Shown: piece by piece, positions 17,973 through 26,843 of the stretch | Layout of the letters: every line of letters starts with the position of its first letter | How positions within the stretch are numbered: position 1 is the stretch's first letter | Assembly (NCBI GenBank): GCA_046331265.1 | Contig: JAXLRE010000011.1 | Location: forward strand, 1 to 64,000 | Reading direction: 5' to 3' | DNA: 64,000 bases | From: JAGPDB01 sp046331265 | Lineage (GTDB): Bacteria; Actinomycetota; Acidimicrobiia; IMCC26256; JAGPDB01 | Notes under the pieces: generated by a model | What the model saw: the letters and a program-made list of their open reading frames with translations, nothing else | Told to the model about the DNA's origin: nothing | The model's database searches: none | Made by a program: the position numbers and the translations under genes

Positions 17973-18869
17973 TTATAAACCTGCATTCTTTCGATCTTTA
18001 AATGCTCGCACAAGTCCCTCTTGGACAACAGTTAAAACATGCGTTCCATCACGTTTAAAAATTTCCCCATAAGCTAATGCACGAGAATTCGAAGCATGAG
18101 GAGAATGCTGATGGTACAAAAGCCATTCATCAGCTCTACAAGGTTCATGAAACCACATTGCATGGTCAAGTGAGGCCATCATAAATTTTGATTTCTTTAA
18201 ACTTTCACCATAAGGCAGCATTGCTGTATCTAATAATGTTAAGTCAGACGCATAAGCAATAATGCATGCATGCAATAGAGGGTCGTCTCCTAGTTTTCCG
18301 TCTGCTTTAAACCAAACATCTTGTTCAGGTTTCCGTGAGGTCGTATCAACCCAAGCTGGTGCAACTTCACTTCGTGTATCAATTGGTCTATCCTTTACCA
18401 ACCATTTTGCTGTTTGTTCGTCAATTGAATCAACAATCGGTGCAAGACGCTCCTGCCAAGTCGGTAAATCTTCGGGATTAGAAATATTCTCCGGCATAGA
18501 TGTTGAGTGTTCAAAACCAACTTCGTGTTTCTGGAAAGAAGAAGTCATAACAAAAATAGGGGTACCATGTTGCTGAGCCACAACACGTCGAGTTGTAAAG
18601 CTACCTCCGTCTCTCACTTTTTCAACAACATAAGTTATTGGTTCACCCGGATGACCTCCAACCAAAAAATATCCATGAAGTGAATGCACAGACCTAGAAG
18701 GGTCGACAGTTTTACCAGCACTTAATAATGATTGTGCTGCAACTAAACCTCCAAAAACTCTTTGACGAGTTTCTAAGGGAGTTGCCCCTTTAAATATCGT
18801 GTCATCTATCTGATCTAGCTCTAAAAACTTAAGCAATTCATTTAAGGCACTTACATTAAATTCAGTCAT
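17973..18869 (-). CDS. tesB: Acyl-CoA thioesterase II
   Basis: Cytoplasmic thioesterase that hydrolyses acyl-CoA to free acid and CoA. The 298 residues form a double hot-dog fold; features seen are RVFGGLVAAQSL (about 33-44), the HSLHGYFLVGG segment (about 63-73) and SLDHAMWFHEP (about 233-243), where the aspartate is the expected catalytic residue. Length and motifs agree with TesB. It lies in a run of minus-strand genes, three bases after pfkA and two before the deacetylase, so it is likely co-transcribed with both. Confidence 0.92.
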   Translation of the reverse strand: MTEFNVSALNELLKFLELDQIDDTIFKGATPLETRQRVFGGLVAAQSLLSAGKTVDPSRSVHSLHGYFLVGGHPGEPITYVVEKVRDGGSFTTRRVVAQQHGTPIFVMTSSFQKHEVGFEHSTSMPENISNPEDLPTWQERLAPIVDSIDEQTAKWLVKDRPIDTRSEVAPAWVDTTSRKPEQDVWFKADGKLGDDPLLHACIIAYASDLTLLDTAMLPYGESLKKSKFMMASLDHAMWFHEPCRADEWLLYHQHSPHASNSRALAYGEIFKRDGTHVLTVVQEGLVRAFKDRKNAGL

Positions 18870-18872
18870 GAC

Positions 18873-19901
18873 TTAGCCAAAAAATACAGAAGCAACTTCA
18901 AGCAATTCATCATCAACTGTTTTTAAAGTATCAGTAGCACTTTCAAGTGATACAAGCTTTATATCAGAACCCTGCAGTGCAACCATTTTTCCATATTCCT
19001 GATTATGAACAGCATCTATTGCCGCTACACCAAATCGAGTAGCGAGTACACGATCAAAAGCTGTTGGAGTTCCGCCGCGCAAGATATGACCTAAAGAAGT
19101 TTCTCTAGTTTCAAAACCAGTGCGCTCTTCGATTTCTTTTGCAACTCTATATCCAATACCACCTAAACGCTGATGGCCATATTCATCAACATCGTATTCA
19201 ATTTTTTTCATTGTACCGTCTACAGGCATTGCACCTTCAGCAACTACAACTATCGAAAATTTAACACCTCGCGCATGTCGACGTTTTATTTGTTCACAGA
19301 CTTTTTCAATATCGAATGGCTTTTCAGGAACCAAAATAGCATCTGCCCCTCCTGCTATTCCGCTGTAAGTTGCGATCCAACCAGCGTGTCGACCCATCAC
19401 TTCTACAACCATAACTCTGTTATGGCTTTCCGCAGTTGTATGCAATCGGTCTAACGCATCAGTTGCAATTTGAACAGCAGTGTGAAATCCGAACGTTATA
19501 TCTGTTGCATTAATGTCGTTATCTATAGTTTTTGGAACACCAATTACGTTGATACCTTCCTTGTGCATTGCTGTAGCTCCGGACAAAGTACCTTCACCGC
19601 CTATAGCAATTATGGCATCTAAATTGTCTGCTTCCATTGTGGCTTTAACTTTGTTTGCACCATCTTCAATTTGTGTTGGAGATAATCGTGAGGTTCCTAA
19701 AATCGTGCCGCCGCGATGCAATAATCCACGTGAACCATCAATACTTAACTCTATCGATTCACCTTCGACTAGACCTTTCCATCCGTATTTATAACCAACT
19801 AGTGAATGCCCATGAACCGCTTCACCTTTTCTAATAATGGCTCTTATGACTGCGTTTAAACCGGGGCAATCTCCTCCACCAGTTAATACTCCAACACGCA
19901 T
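18873..19901 (-). CDS. pfkA: 6-phosphofructokinase (PfkA family)
   Basis: Glycolytic enzyme that phosphorylates fructose 6-phosphate. The 342 residues show GGGDCPGLNAVIRA (about 8-21), GGEGTLSGA (about 103-111), the catalytic PKTIDNDI (about 124-131) and MGRHAGWIA (about 168-176). Actinobacterial ATP-PFKs such as that of Mycobacterium have GGEGT at this position, but the phosphate donor (ATP or pyrophosphate) cannot be settled from sequence alone. AAGGAG stands five bases before the ATG, a strong ribosome-binding site. Confidence 0.93.
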   Translation of the reverse strand: MRVGVLTGGGDCPGLNAVIRAIIRKGEAVHGHSLVGYKYGWKGLVEGESIELSIDGSRGLLHRGGTILGTSRLSPTQIEDGANKVKATMEADNLDAIIAIGGEGTLSGATAMHKEGINVIGVPKTIDNDINATDITFGFHTAVQIATDALDRLHTTAESHNRVMVVEVMGRHAGWIATYSGIAGGADAILVPEKPFDIEKVCEQIKRRHARGVKFSIVVVAEGAMPVDGTMKKIEYDVDEYGHQRLGGIGYRVAKEIEERTGFETRETSLGHILRGGTPTAFDRVLATRFGVAAIDAVHNQEYGKMVALQGSDIKLVSLESATDTLKTVDDELLEVASVFFG

Positions 19902-19969
19902 CTGCTCTCCTTTTGTTCAACACTATATTCTTGTCGTTTGGGATGCACCTATGCGGCATTTAAGTAAGG

Positions 19970-19975
19970 TATTGT
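19970..19975 (+). promoter_or_regulatory. Predicted -10 element of a leaderless transcript
   Basis: TATTGT ends six bases before the ATG at 19982, with no ribosome-binding site between, so the start codon should be at the 5' end of the message. Confidence 0.5.
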
Positions 19976-19981
19976 AAATAT

Positions 19982-20764
19982 ATGGCAAAATTCAAGGATA
20001 TAGAACAACTTGTCGGTGAAGATATTGAATCTTTCTTCGACAACGACAAAAATGTAACATACGATTTCGTGCAGGCTGCATCTAGGACAAGACTGCCAAA
20101 AGCATTAATTTCTAGGCATACTTATGTTGCTGCTGTTAGCGACACAAGACTAGTCATGTGGGCAAAGCGTGGTTCAATCGCAAAGACTTTGTCCGATATT
20201 GCTTGTTCAATAGATTTAGACGAACTAAGCATTGACGATACTTGGACTAGTAGAAGCCGAAAAGGATGTGAATTATTTTTTCCAGACGGCCAAAGAGTAA
20301 TTATTGAATCAATGGATAAAGACAACAAATTCGTTGAAACATTAACTGAGAACATTGTTAAAGCTCATTCAGGTCCTGACAATTTAGATTTAGACGAGAA
20401 TGAACACGCAGAAATGCAAGATGAAGTTTTCACACAACCTGGCGTTGCCCAAAGCGACACTTCAAAACTGTCAGAAAAAATTTCTGCAACCAATACACAA
20501 CCAAGTTCGAAATCTGACAAAACTCCAGTGGTTACTCGAGAAGTAATTATTGAAAGTTTAAAACGTGCAAATGAAGGTTCCATTTCCGCATTAGCGATCA
20601 AACAATGGGCTATGAAAGTTAGAGACTGCAAAATAATTGATGCAGACGAAGCCATGGTTAGCTACATATTATTCTCGCTTTCAAGAATTGATCCACAAGA
20701 TAAAGAAAAAGCTATGGATCAAATCAGTGAGTTCTATGAAAGATTAACTGTAACTTTGGTTTAA
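19982..20764 (+). CDS. Protein of unknown function with PH-like N-terminal region
   Basis: A 260-residue soluble protein that I do not recognise. Residues about 30-125 read like an alternating beta-strand domain ending in a helix (segments TYVAAVSDTRLVMWAK and KGCELFFPDGQRVIIES), which resembles bacterial pleckstrin-homology-like domains; this is inference. A low-complexity, acidic and serine-rich linker (about 130-180) connects to a helical C-terminal region. A leaderless promoter lies directly upstream. It is divergent from pfkA and convergent with plsC. Confidence 0.6.
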   Translation: MAKFKDIEQLVGEDIESFFDNDKNVTYDFVQAASRTRLPKALISRHTYVAAVSDTRLVMWAKRGSIAKTLSDIACSIDLDELSIDDTWTSRSRKGCELFFPDGQRVIIESMDKDNKFVETLTENIVKAHSGPDNLDLDENEHAEMQDEVFTQPGVAQSDTSKLSEKISATNTQPSSKSDKTPVVTREVIIESLKRANEGSISALAIKQWAMKVRDCKIIDADEAMVSYILFSLSRIDPQDKEKAMDQISEFYERLTVTLV

Positions 20765-21457
20765 CTAGTTTACGTTGGCATTTTTCACATAAGTGTCAAC
20801 GTAACCATATCCACATAATAAAAAAATCTCGTACATTAATTCGTCTGTTAAGTTCCTATATGCAGTTCTAGCATTACTGACATTCTTATACTTCTCATAA
20901 TTTATTGGTTTACCAATGTTAACTTTGACATTCTTCAAAAATCTAGGGACTTTTTCATCTGTTGCTTGAACATGTTCAGTCCCTATAAGACCAATCGGAA
21001 TTAATGTTGCATTTGTTTCTAACGCCAGTCGGGCTACACCTGTATGGCCTTTATGTAAAAAACCATCTCGCGTTCTTGAGCCTTCTGGATATATCCCAAA
21101 AATTTCACCTTTTTCTAAAATGTCTTTTGCACTTAATAATGCACCCGCACCTGATGACGTCGAATCGCGTCGAATTGGAATCTGTCCCGTTGCTTTAAAG
21201 AACCATCTTGTTTTTATTGAATCAAAATATTCTGCTTTAGCAACAAAAGTAACTTTGCGATCAATAATTAGTGGCAAGAAAATTGAGTCTATGAATGACC
21301 TATGGTTTGCTGCAATGATTACTGGACCTTGTTTAGGAATGTTTTCAAGGCCTTCTACATCTATATCAAATAGAGTTTTCATTGGTATATGACTTAAAGC
21401 TTTAAGCGATTTATATAAATCAATGTTTACAAACGACTTAAGCGATTTCTTATCCAA
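20765..21457 (-). CDS. plsC: 1-acyl-sn-glycerol-3-phosphate acyltransferase (PlsC family)
   Basis: Membrane-associated acyltransferase that makes phosphatidic acid from lysophosphatidic acid. The 230 residues contain the catalytic motif NHRSFIDSIF (about 52-61), the glycerol-phosphate motif YPEGSRTRDG (about 124-133), and a later VPIGL-like segment (LIPIGLIG, about 153). The ATG-proximal region overlaps the upstream aminotransferase gene by eight bases, suggesting co-expression. Acyl specificity is not evident. Confidence 0.88.
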   Translation of the reverse strand: MDKKSLKSFVNIDLYKSLKALSHIPMKTLFDIDVEGLENIPKQGPVIIAANHRSFIDSIFLPLIIDRKVTFVAKAEYFDSIKTRWFFKATGQIPIRRDSTSSGAGALLSAKDILEKGEIFGIYPEGSRTRDGFLHKGHTGVARLALETNATLIPIGLIGTEHVQATDEKVPRFLKNVKVNIGKPINYEKYKNVSNARTAYRNLTDELMYEIFLLCGYGYVDTYVKNANVN

Positions 21458-22625
21458 GTTTCGTTAAACCTTTTTTGATTCCTCTTATGGCTTGATTAAT
21501 TCTCTGCTCATTCTCAACTAAAGCAAAACGAACGTGTCCCTCTCCCCCCGGTCCAAAGCCTGCACCAGGAGAAACGGCAACGTTGCATTGATTAACCATT
21601 AACTCACAAAATTCGACCGAGCTAAGTTCACTATATGGTTCTGGAATATTTGCCCAAACAAACATAGTTGCTTTAGGTTTTTCAATTTCCCAACCGATAC
21701 GAGATAATCCATCTATTAATACATCTCTACGATGTTGATATATTTCACATGCCTGTTTTGGATAATCAGGCATCTCATTCATAACAACAGTAGCTGCAAT
21801 TTGAACTGGTTGAAACATTCCATAATCAAGATAGCTTTTTAGTTTTCCTAATGCAGCAATAATTTTCTCGTTACCAACTAAAAATCCGCAACGCCATCCT
21901 GCCATTGAAAAACTTTTTGTCATCGAATAAAGCTCTACACAGTTTTCTTTCGCACCAGGAACAGAAAGTATAGATGGAGGTTTGTATCCATCAAATCCCA
22001 TATCACCATAAGCAAAGTCATGGACGATGATCATATCTCTCTTTTTTGCAAAATCAACAAGTTCAACCATGAAGTCGTAATCCACACAAGTTGTAGTTGG
22101 GTTATGAGGAAAACTTGCTACGATTACCTTTGGTCGAGGCCAAGCTTGTTCATAGGCTTTTGCCATATTCGATAAAACATCATTTGAATCTCCTAGGTGC
22201 GCATAGTGCACTGCTGCGCCAGCAAGGATAGGCCCCCAAATATGAATTGGATAACTTGGACTTGGGACAAGTGCGCTATCTCCAGGACCTGTCAATGTCC
22301 ACATTAAATGCGAAAAACCTTCTTTGACTCCAATGGTCATACAAACTTCTTTGTCTGAATCTAGCTTCACTTCAAAAGTTCGATCATATAAATCAGCTAA
22401 TGCAACACGTAAATTTTTAATACCTTTCGATGTTGAATACCTGTGATTTCTAGGGTTATGTGCTGCTTCACAAAGTTTTTCAACTGCAATATCTGGTGAA
22501 GGTAAATCAGGATTGCCGAAACCTAAGTCGATAACATCTTCTCCTGCATGTCTTCTTTCAATTTTTAGATCATTGATTTGTGCAAAAACATACGGTGGTA
22601 AAGCATTTATTCTTCTAAATTCCAT
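21450..22625 (-). CDS. Class I/II aminotransferase, AlaC-like
   Basis: PLP-dependent aminotransferase of fold type I. The ATG at 22625 gives a start MEFRRINALPPYVF that matches AlaC-type enzymes; a TTG 18 bases upstream is the alternative. The 391 residues contain GNPDLPSP (about 40), SPSYPIH (about 121), a PLP-binding SMTKSFSMAGWR (Lys about 238) and RFALVENEQRI near the C-terminus. AlaC makes alanine from pyruvate and glutamate; LL-diaminopimelate aminotransferase is a related possibility. It is followed by plsC with an eight-base overlap. Confidence 0.85.
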   Translation of the reverse strand: MEFRRINALPPYVFAQINDLKIERRHAGEDVIDLGFGNPDLPSPDIAVEKLCEAAHNPRNHRYSTSKGIKNLRVALADLYDRTFEVKLDSDKEVCMTIGVKEGFSHLMWTLTGPGDSALVPSPSYPIHIWGPILAGAAVHYAHLGDSNDVLSNMAKAYEQAWPRPKVIVASFPHNPTTTCVDYDFMVELVDFAKKRDMIIVHDFAYGDMGFDGYKPPSILSVPGAKENCVELYSMTKSFSMAGWRCGFLVGNEKIIAALGKLKSYLDYGMFQPVQIAATVVMNEMPDYPKQACEIYQHRRDVLIDGLSRIGWEIEKPKATMFVWANIPEPYSELSSVEFCELMVNQCNVAVSPGAGFGPGGEGHVRFALVENEQRINQAIRGIKKGLTKLG

Positions 22626-22646
22626 ATTGCTATGATAGTGCAATTA

Positions 22647-23576
22647 TTAGAAGACAAGTGCTCCTGCTCCTATTAACCCTGCGTTTTCTCCAAGTTGGGC
22701 TAGTACAATTTTTGCCATAGGTCGAGAAGTTCCGCCTTCGGAAAGTAAATCAAAATATTTTTTAACAGGGATCAGCAGGCTGTCTCCCATTTGAGTTACG
22801 CCACCTGAAATCACAATAAGCTCAGGATCAAAGATATTAGTCAACGATACCAAACCTAATGACACATTATGTCCAAATGCGTCCATTATTTCTAGGCCGT
22901 CTTCTAAACCATTTTCAGCAATTTCTTTTACGTGCAACCCGGTTATTTTTTCAATCGATCCGGCAAGGTTTAATACATTTGGAGCTCTTCCTTCTTTTGC
23001 AAACCGTTGAGCGATTTTACCCAAAGCTGTACCGCTTGCAATAGTCTCATAACATCCACGTTTTTTGCATGCGCAGATTTCACCGTCAATATCTATTGTG
23101 AAATGACCAAGCTCACCAGCAAATCCATGAGCACCTCTGAGTGGTTTACCTTCGGAAATATAAACCCCGCCAATTCCTGTACCTAACCCGACCACAAGCA
23201 CTTCTTGGTAATCCTTTGCACTTCCATACTTTGCTTCCGCATACCCTGAACAGTTGTTATCGTTATCAACAAAAATAGGGATTTCTAAGTCGTTACTTAA
23301 ATCTCCCTTAAGATCAACACCATTATCGAATGCCGGAACATTAGGTGAATAAAAAACATATCCTTCTTTTGTTACTAAACCCGCTGCGCCAAAACCTAAT
23401 CCAACAATTGAATTAAATTCTTGAGAAAATGTTTCATATGCTTCGTTAATTAATTCGCGCATACGCTCCCAAGAATTTGGAGTTGGAGTTCTATAACTTT
23501 TTAATATTTTTCCTTGCCTATCAATAACTCCGAAAGACAGCTTTGTACCACCAAGATCAACTCCGATTGCATACAT
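22647..23576 (-). CDS. ROK-family sugar kinase, likely glucokinase
   Basis: ATP-dependent hexose kinase of the ROK family, 309 residues. The phosphate loop DLGGTKLSFG is at about 7-16, the sugar and catalytic region FVDNDNNCSGYAEAKYG at about 100-116, GTGIGGVY at about 131, and the zinc-binding motif CACKKRGCYE at about 168-177. A glucokinase role supplying glycolysis is likely, with PfkA encoded nearby, but other hexoses are possible. It is three bases after a small upstream gene and 21 before the aminotransferase, all on the same strand. Confidence 0.88.
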   Translation of the reverse strand: MYAIGVDLGGTKLSFGVIDRQGKILKSYRTPTPNSWERMRELINEAYETFSQEFNSIVGLGFGAAGLVTKEGYVFYSPNVPAFDNGVDLKGDLSNDLEIPIFVDNDNNCSGYAEAKYGSAKDYQEVLVVGLGTGIGGVYISEGKPLRGAHGFAGELGHFTIDIDGEICACKKRGCYETIASGTALGKIAQRFAKEGRAPNVLNLAGSIEKITGLHVKEIAENGLEDGLEIMDAFGHNVSLGLVSLTNIFDPELIVISGGVTQMGDSLLIPVKKYFDLLSEGGTSRPMAKIVLAQLGENAGLIGAGALVF

Positions 23577-23579
23577 AGT

Positions 23580-23828
23580 TTATGCTTCACGTTTGGAGAG
23601 ATTTACGATATTGTCGTTCTCGACATCACTTTTAATTTCATCTTGATCTTTTTCTAATGACTCAATTACCTTTTCACATGCATCAAGAAAACGATGAGCA
23701 CTTGAAATTGCGTCTTTAGCGCTTTGGCCCAAGAGTTCATAAACTTCAGGATCTACTTTTTCTTTTATTGAATTGATTTGACCCATCACAATCATAAAAG
23801 CGTTTACAAAATTTGCTTCGTTATTCAT
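23580..23828 (-). CDS. Small acidic helical protein, unknown function
   Basis: An 82-residue protein, mainly predicted helix with a charged C-terminal third. No family was recognised. The ATG at 23828 is preferred to an in-frame TTG six bases upstream. A TATATT -10-like box eight bases before it suggests a leaderless message, and this box overlaps the promoter of the divergent gene. It precedes the ROK kinase by three bases, so both are probably co-transcribed. Confidence 0.6.
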   Translation of the reverse strand: MNNEANFVNAFMIVMGQINSIKEKVDPEVYELLGQSAKDAISSAHRFLDACEKVIESLEKDQDEIKSDVENDNIVNLSKREA

Positions 23829-23836
23829 ATACAAGC

Positions 23837-23844
23837 AATATAGT
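23837..23844. promoter_or_regulatory. Overlapping divergent -10 elements
   Basis: On the plus strand TATAGT (23839-23844) precedes the ATG at 23851 by six bases; on the minus strand TATATT (23842-23837) precedes the ATG at 23828 by eight. The two boxes share four base pairs, so the two promoters should exclude one another. Confidence 0.5.
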
Positions 23845-23850
23845 ATTTAT

Positions 23851-24291
23851 ATGGCAGAGCGCGCATCCCAAGAAATAGAAATTAACTCTCACCTTGAAAA
23901 AGTATTAGAAATTATTCTGGAGTTAGACCAGTATCCTGTTTGGATCGATGAAGTTCAATCTGTAGAAGTACATGATCGTGATTCAAGAGGACGAGCAATA
24001 ACAGCAACATTAGTAACCTCTGCAATGGGAAAAACCATAAATCAAACATATAAATATGATTACTCTAAATACCCTTTAGAGATATCTTGGTCACTTACTA
24101 AAGGCGACATGCTTAAGAGTCTTAGTGGTAAGTACTCTTTAGAAGAAAAAGGAGAATATTTAACAAAAGTTAAATATGAATTAGATGTTGAAATGTCAGT
24201 TTCGTTACCAGGATTCATAAAAAAGAAGGCTGCGCAAAAAATTGTTTCTTCAGCATTAGATAATTTAAAAAAGCGTTGTGAAAGTTTTTAG
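23851..24291 (+). CDS. SRPBCC/polyketide-cyclase-like lipid-binding protein
   Basis: A 146-residue single-domain protein resembling the START-like SRPBCC fold. It begins with ERASQEIEINSHLEKVLEI and continues with ELDQYPVWIDEVQSVEV, a pattern typical of polyketide cyclase/COQ10-like proteins that bind hydrophobic ligands in a deep cavity. A hydrophobic, basic C-terminal helix follows. The ligand is unknown. The message is probably leaderless (TATAGT six bases before the ATG). Its stop overlaps the converging glycosyltransferase gene by four bases. Confidence 0.8.
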   Translation: MAERASQEIEINSHLEKVLEIILELDQYPVWIDEVQSVEVHDRDSRGRAITATLVTSAMGKTINQTYKYDYSKYPLEISWSLTKGDMLKSLSGKYSLEEKGEYLTKVKYELDVEMSVSLPGFIKKKAAQKIVSSALDNLKKRCESF

Positions 24292-25433
24292 CCTTCAAAT
24301 TTTTTTGCGCTTGAAAAATCGCCTTCAACTAATGGAAATAGTAAAGTAGCTAAATAATCGTAGGAGTTGTTTTTTTCAACAAACTCTCTGCCTTTTGATG
24401 CAAAAGATATCGCTTTTTCTTCGTTAGTAATAATTTCAGTTATTGCATTTCTTACACTAGATAATGATCCTGGATCAACGATTATTCCTGTCACTCCATC
24501 GATTAAAGCCTCATCTGTTCCTCCAGAACGTCCTGCAATAACAGGTAGACCACACGCCTGAGCTTCCAAGAATACAATTCCAAATCCCTCTGCTTCTAGC
24601 GACCCCCAACGATCCCTACATGGCATTAAGAACAGGTCCGAGCCATGATAAGTATTTATTAATTTAGAAAGTGAAATTGAACCAAGAAAATGAACTCTGT
24701 CTTCTAATTTTTTATCAGCGACTATGCCCTCAAGACGTTTTCTGTCACGGCCTTTACCAATGATCACAAGATGCACATCTTTATCTAATCCGCTTAAAGC
24801 CGATATAGAAGTATCGAAACCTTTACGAGGAACTAATCTCGATGTTGAAACAATAATTTTTGAATTTTTATCTATAGATAGTTCTTCTCTTAATTGTGTT
24901 CTTGCTTTTTCTTTTTCTTCGCTCGATGGTACATAAAACATTTGTGTATCTACGCCAGGAGGTATTCTCACCATATTTATTGGGCACCCTATTGATCTCA
25001 CTAACTCACGTGCTGCATAATTGCCTGCACTCAATACGATGTCGCATGAAGCCATAGATTTTTTTACAAGTGGTTTTGTGGCAAATATTCGTCCCGGCAC
25101 AGTTATTTCTGCGCCATGAATAATCATAACTCTTGTAGCATTTTTAATTTTCGAAGTGATTAGTCCTGTCGGCAATAAAGGATCAATAAAAACAACATCA
25201 GAATTTAATTCAGAAATTGTTCGATTCACATGACTTACCAATTTTGGGGTAGGCCATAATATTTTTGAATATCGTTCAATATCAAAATCTTGCTCTCGAT
25301 CAAAATCTTGCGCTCCGGGATATTTTGTCGTAATGACTTTGGTTCCGGTCAATGGCAATCTTGACCAAAGTTCGTATAAATAATTTTGTATTCCACCAAC
25401 TTTTGGTGGAAAATCATTTGAGACAAGTAGCAC
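24288..25433 (-). CDS. GT4 glycosyltransferase, PimB-like
   Basis: GT-B fold retaining glycosyltransferase of 381 residues. The N-terminal loop NDFPPKVGGIQNYL (about 6-19) closely resembles actinobacterial PimB-type mannosyltransferases acting on phosphatidylinositol mannosides. The donor-site motif with two glutamates, EAEGFGIVFLEAQACGLPV, lies at about 281-299, and SRLVPRKGFD at about 198. The start is GTG at 25433. The acceptor is inferred from resemblance only; other cell-envelope glycolipids are possible. It follows the MFS gene by four bases. Confidence 0.8.
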   Translation of the reverse strand: MLLVSNDFPPKVGGIQNYLYELWSRLPLTGTKVITTKYPGAQDFDREQDFDIERYSKILWPTPKLVSHVNRTISELNSDVVFIDPLLPTGLITSKIKNATRVMIIHGAEITVPGRIFATKPLVKKSMASCDIVLSAGNYAARELVRSIGCPINMVRIPPGVDTQMFYVPSSEEKEKARTQLREELSIDKNSKIIVSTSRLVPRKGFDTSISALSGLDKDVHLVIIGKGRDRKRLEGIVADKKLEDRVHFLGSISLSKLINTYHGSDLFLMPCRDRWGSLEAEGFGIVFLEAQACGLPVIAGRSGGTDEALIDGVTGIIVDPGSLSSVRNAITEIITNEEKAISFASKGREFVEKNNSYDYLATLLFPLVEGDFSSAKKFEG

Positions 25434-25437
25434 TTTT

Positions 25438-26694
25438 TTATACTAGAGCATCAGGCTCGTTTATAGCTGCTTGTTCGAGAGATTCGTCAGGTAAATACTT
25501 TGGAACTTTTAAAAGTACTATTAACAGCAATGCGATTACGACCGCAACTACAGTGGAACGAAACATATATACATAGCTTGCTTTTTGGATAATGTATCCA
25601 AATATTAATGGCAAAAAGCCAAATGCCATTTCAAAGAAAAGTGCTTGCGTCCCCAATATAGAAATCTCGTCATAATCATGAGCTCTTTTTAATGAGATCA
25701 TTATTATCGATGGATAAAACAATCCTTGTGAAATTAAAATAAAGAAAAGTCCAGAATAAAGACCGATAGATGTTGAAGAAATTGAAAAAATAGTACTTGC
25801 ACATATCGATGAGATAAGTGCAATAGAAATCAATATTTTGTTATTCCTCTTATCGACTTGTTTAGCAAGAATTAATCTGGATGCTAAAATTCCAAGTCCA
25901 GCAATTAGAAAAAAGGTAGTCACATCCTTTACTCCTAATGTTCTTGCAAATAAAGGAGCAAATGACTCTACTCCTATCCAGGTGCTTATACCTAAAGTAA
26001 AAATTAGACCAGGTAACAATACAGGTTTACATATCGCTGCCCTTTTCTTTACGACTTTATTTTCACCTGACGTCTGGACACGATACGGCAAGAATATCGT
26101 GTAAATCGACATGACCACTAGCGAGACAATATTAAAAATGGCAGCATAATAAATATAGTTAGTAGTTGAAATATGATAAAACCGCTCACCAATTGCTGGA
26201 CCTATCGCGATACCCATCCAAACTCCAAATGTATAAAGGCTCAAAGCTAACCCTTTATTTTTCGAATTTGAATTCGCAAGAATTAGAGAAGCAATTGCAA
26301 CATAAAATAGTCCTTCAGCTATTCCAATCATCGCTCTTGAGAAAAATATTGGATAAATAGGATTAGTAAATGAATATTTACTTTGTAAAATAAAAACTAG
26401 TGCTGCAATTATTAAAAGCGCATATGCGAGCAGCATTAAATATAACTTATTTATTTTTGGACCGTATTTAGAAACCAACGGTCTTGACGCTATGGCTGAT
26501 AATGCTAAAACCAGTGAGCTAACTCCAACATAGGATTCACCATAACCTAGTGTTAGTTTTATATATCTTGGAGTTACAGGTATCCATAAACAAGTGTTTA
26601 CATAAAAGAGTAAGCACAAAAATATCTGCATCCATATTATTTTGTCTTTATAGAGCTTTTTTGCAAACGTTCTGTGCTCTTTACCAATAGCCAC
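25438..26694 (-). CDS. MFS transporter
   Basis: Major facilitator superfamily membrane protein, 418 residues with about twelve hydrophobic segments and a basic cytoplasmic loop near the middle (about 205-222). The substrate cannot be read from the sequence; the size and layout suit drug or sugar efflux permeases. The start is GTG at 26694 with a strong GGGGGTGGG ribosome-binding region. A 119-base inverted-repeat element lies directly upstream in its 5' leader. The glycosyltransferase gene follows four bases later. Confidence 0.85.
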   Translation of the reverse strand: MAIGKEHRTFAKKLYKDKIIWMQIFLCLLFYVNTCLWIPVTPRYIKLTLGYGESYVGVSSLVLALSAIASRPLVSKYGPKINKLYLMLLAYALLIIAALVFILQSKYSFTNPIYPIFFSRAMIGIAEGLFYVAIASLILANSNSKNKGLALSLYTFGVWMGIAIGPAIGERFYHISTTNYIYYAAIFNIVSLVVMSIYTIFLPYRVQTSGENKVVKKRAAICKPVLLPGLIFTLGISTWIGVESFAPLFARTLGVKDVTTFFLIAGLGILASRLILAKQVDKRNNKILISIALISSICASTIFSISSTSIGLYSGLFFILISQGLFYPSIIMISLKRAHDYDEISILGTQALFFEMAFGFLPLIFGYIIQKASYVYMFRSTVVAVVIALLLIVLLKVPKYLPDESLEQAAINEPDALV

Positions 26695-26713
26695 TTATCC
26701 CACCCCCTCTTAT

Positions 26714-26832
26714 TCCGTGTTGGGTCGAAAAACTATCGTTTTCCGATACAAAATCCCACAAACACTTTTTATTACTAATGTGTTAACCCTTATTTGCCCC
26801 CTCAAAACTTTTTTTTTCCCACCCAACACGGA
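26714..26832 (-). ncRNA. Stem-bounded 119-base leader element upstream of the MFS gene
   Basis: Twelve-base arms at 26821-26832 and 26714-26725 are perfectly complementary and enclose about 95 bases. Within are an eight-pair hairpin with a four-base loop (CGGAAAAC/GTTTTTCG, one G-U pair) next to the 3' arm, and a weaker AACAC/GTGTT stem. On the minus strand it lies between tRNA-Cys and the MFS start codon; the closing stem ends about 20 bases before the GTG and just before the ribosome-binding site. It may be a cis-regulatory RNA or a processing element. The family is not recognised. Confidence 0.45.
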
Positions 26833-26843
26833 GACGACGAATT

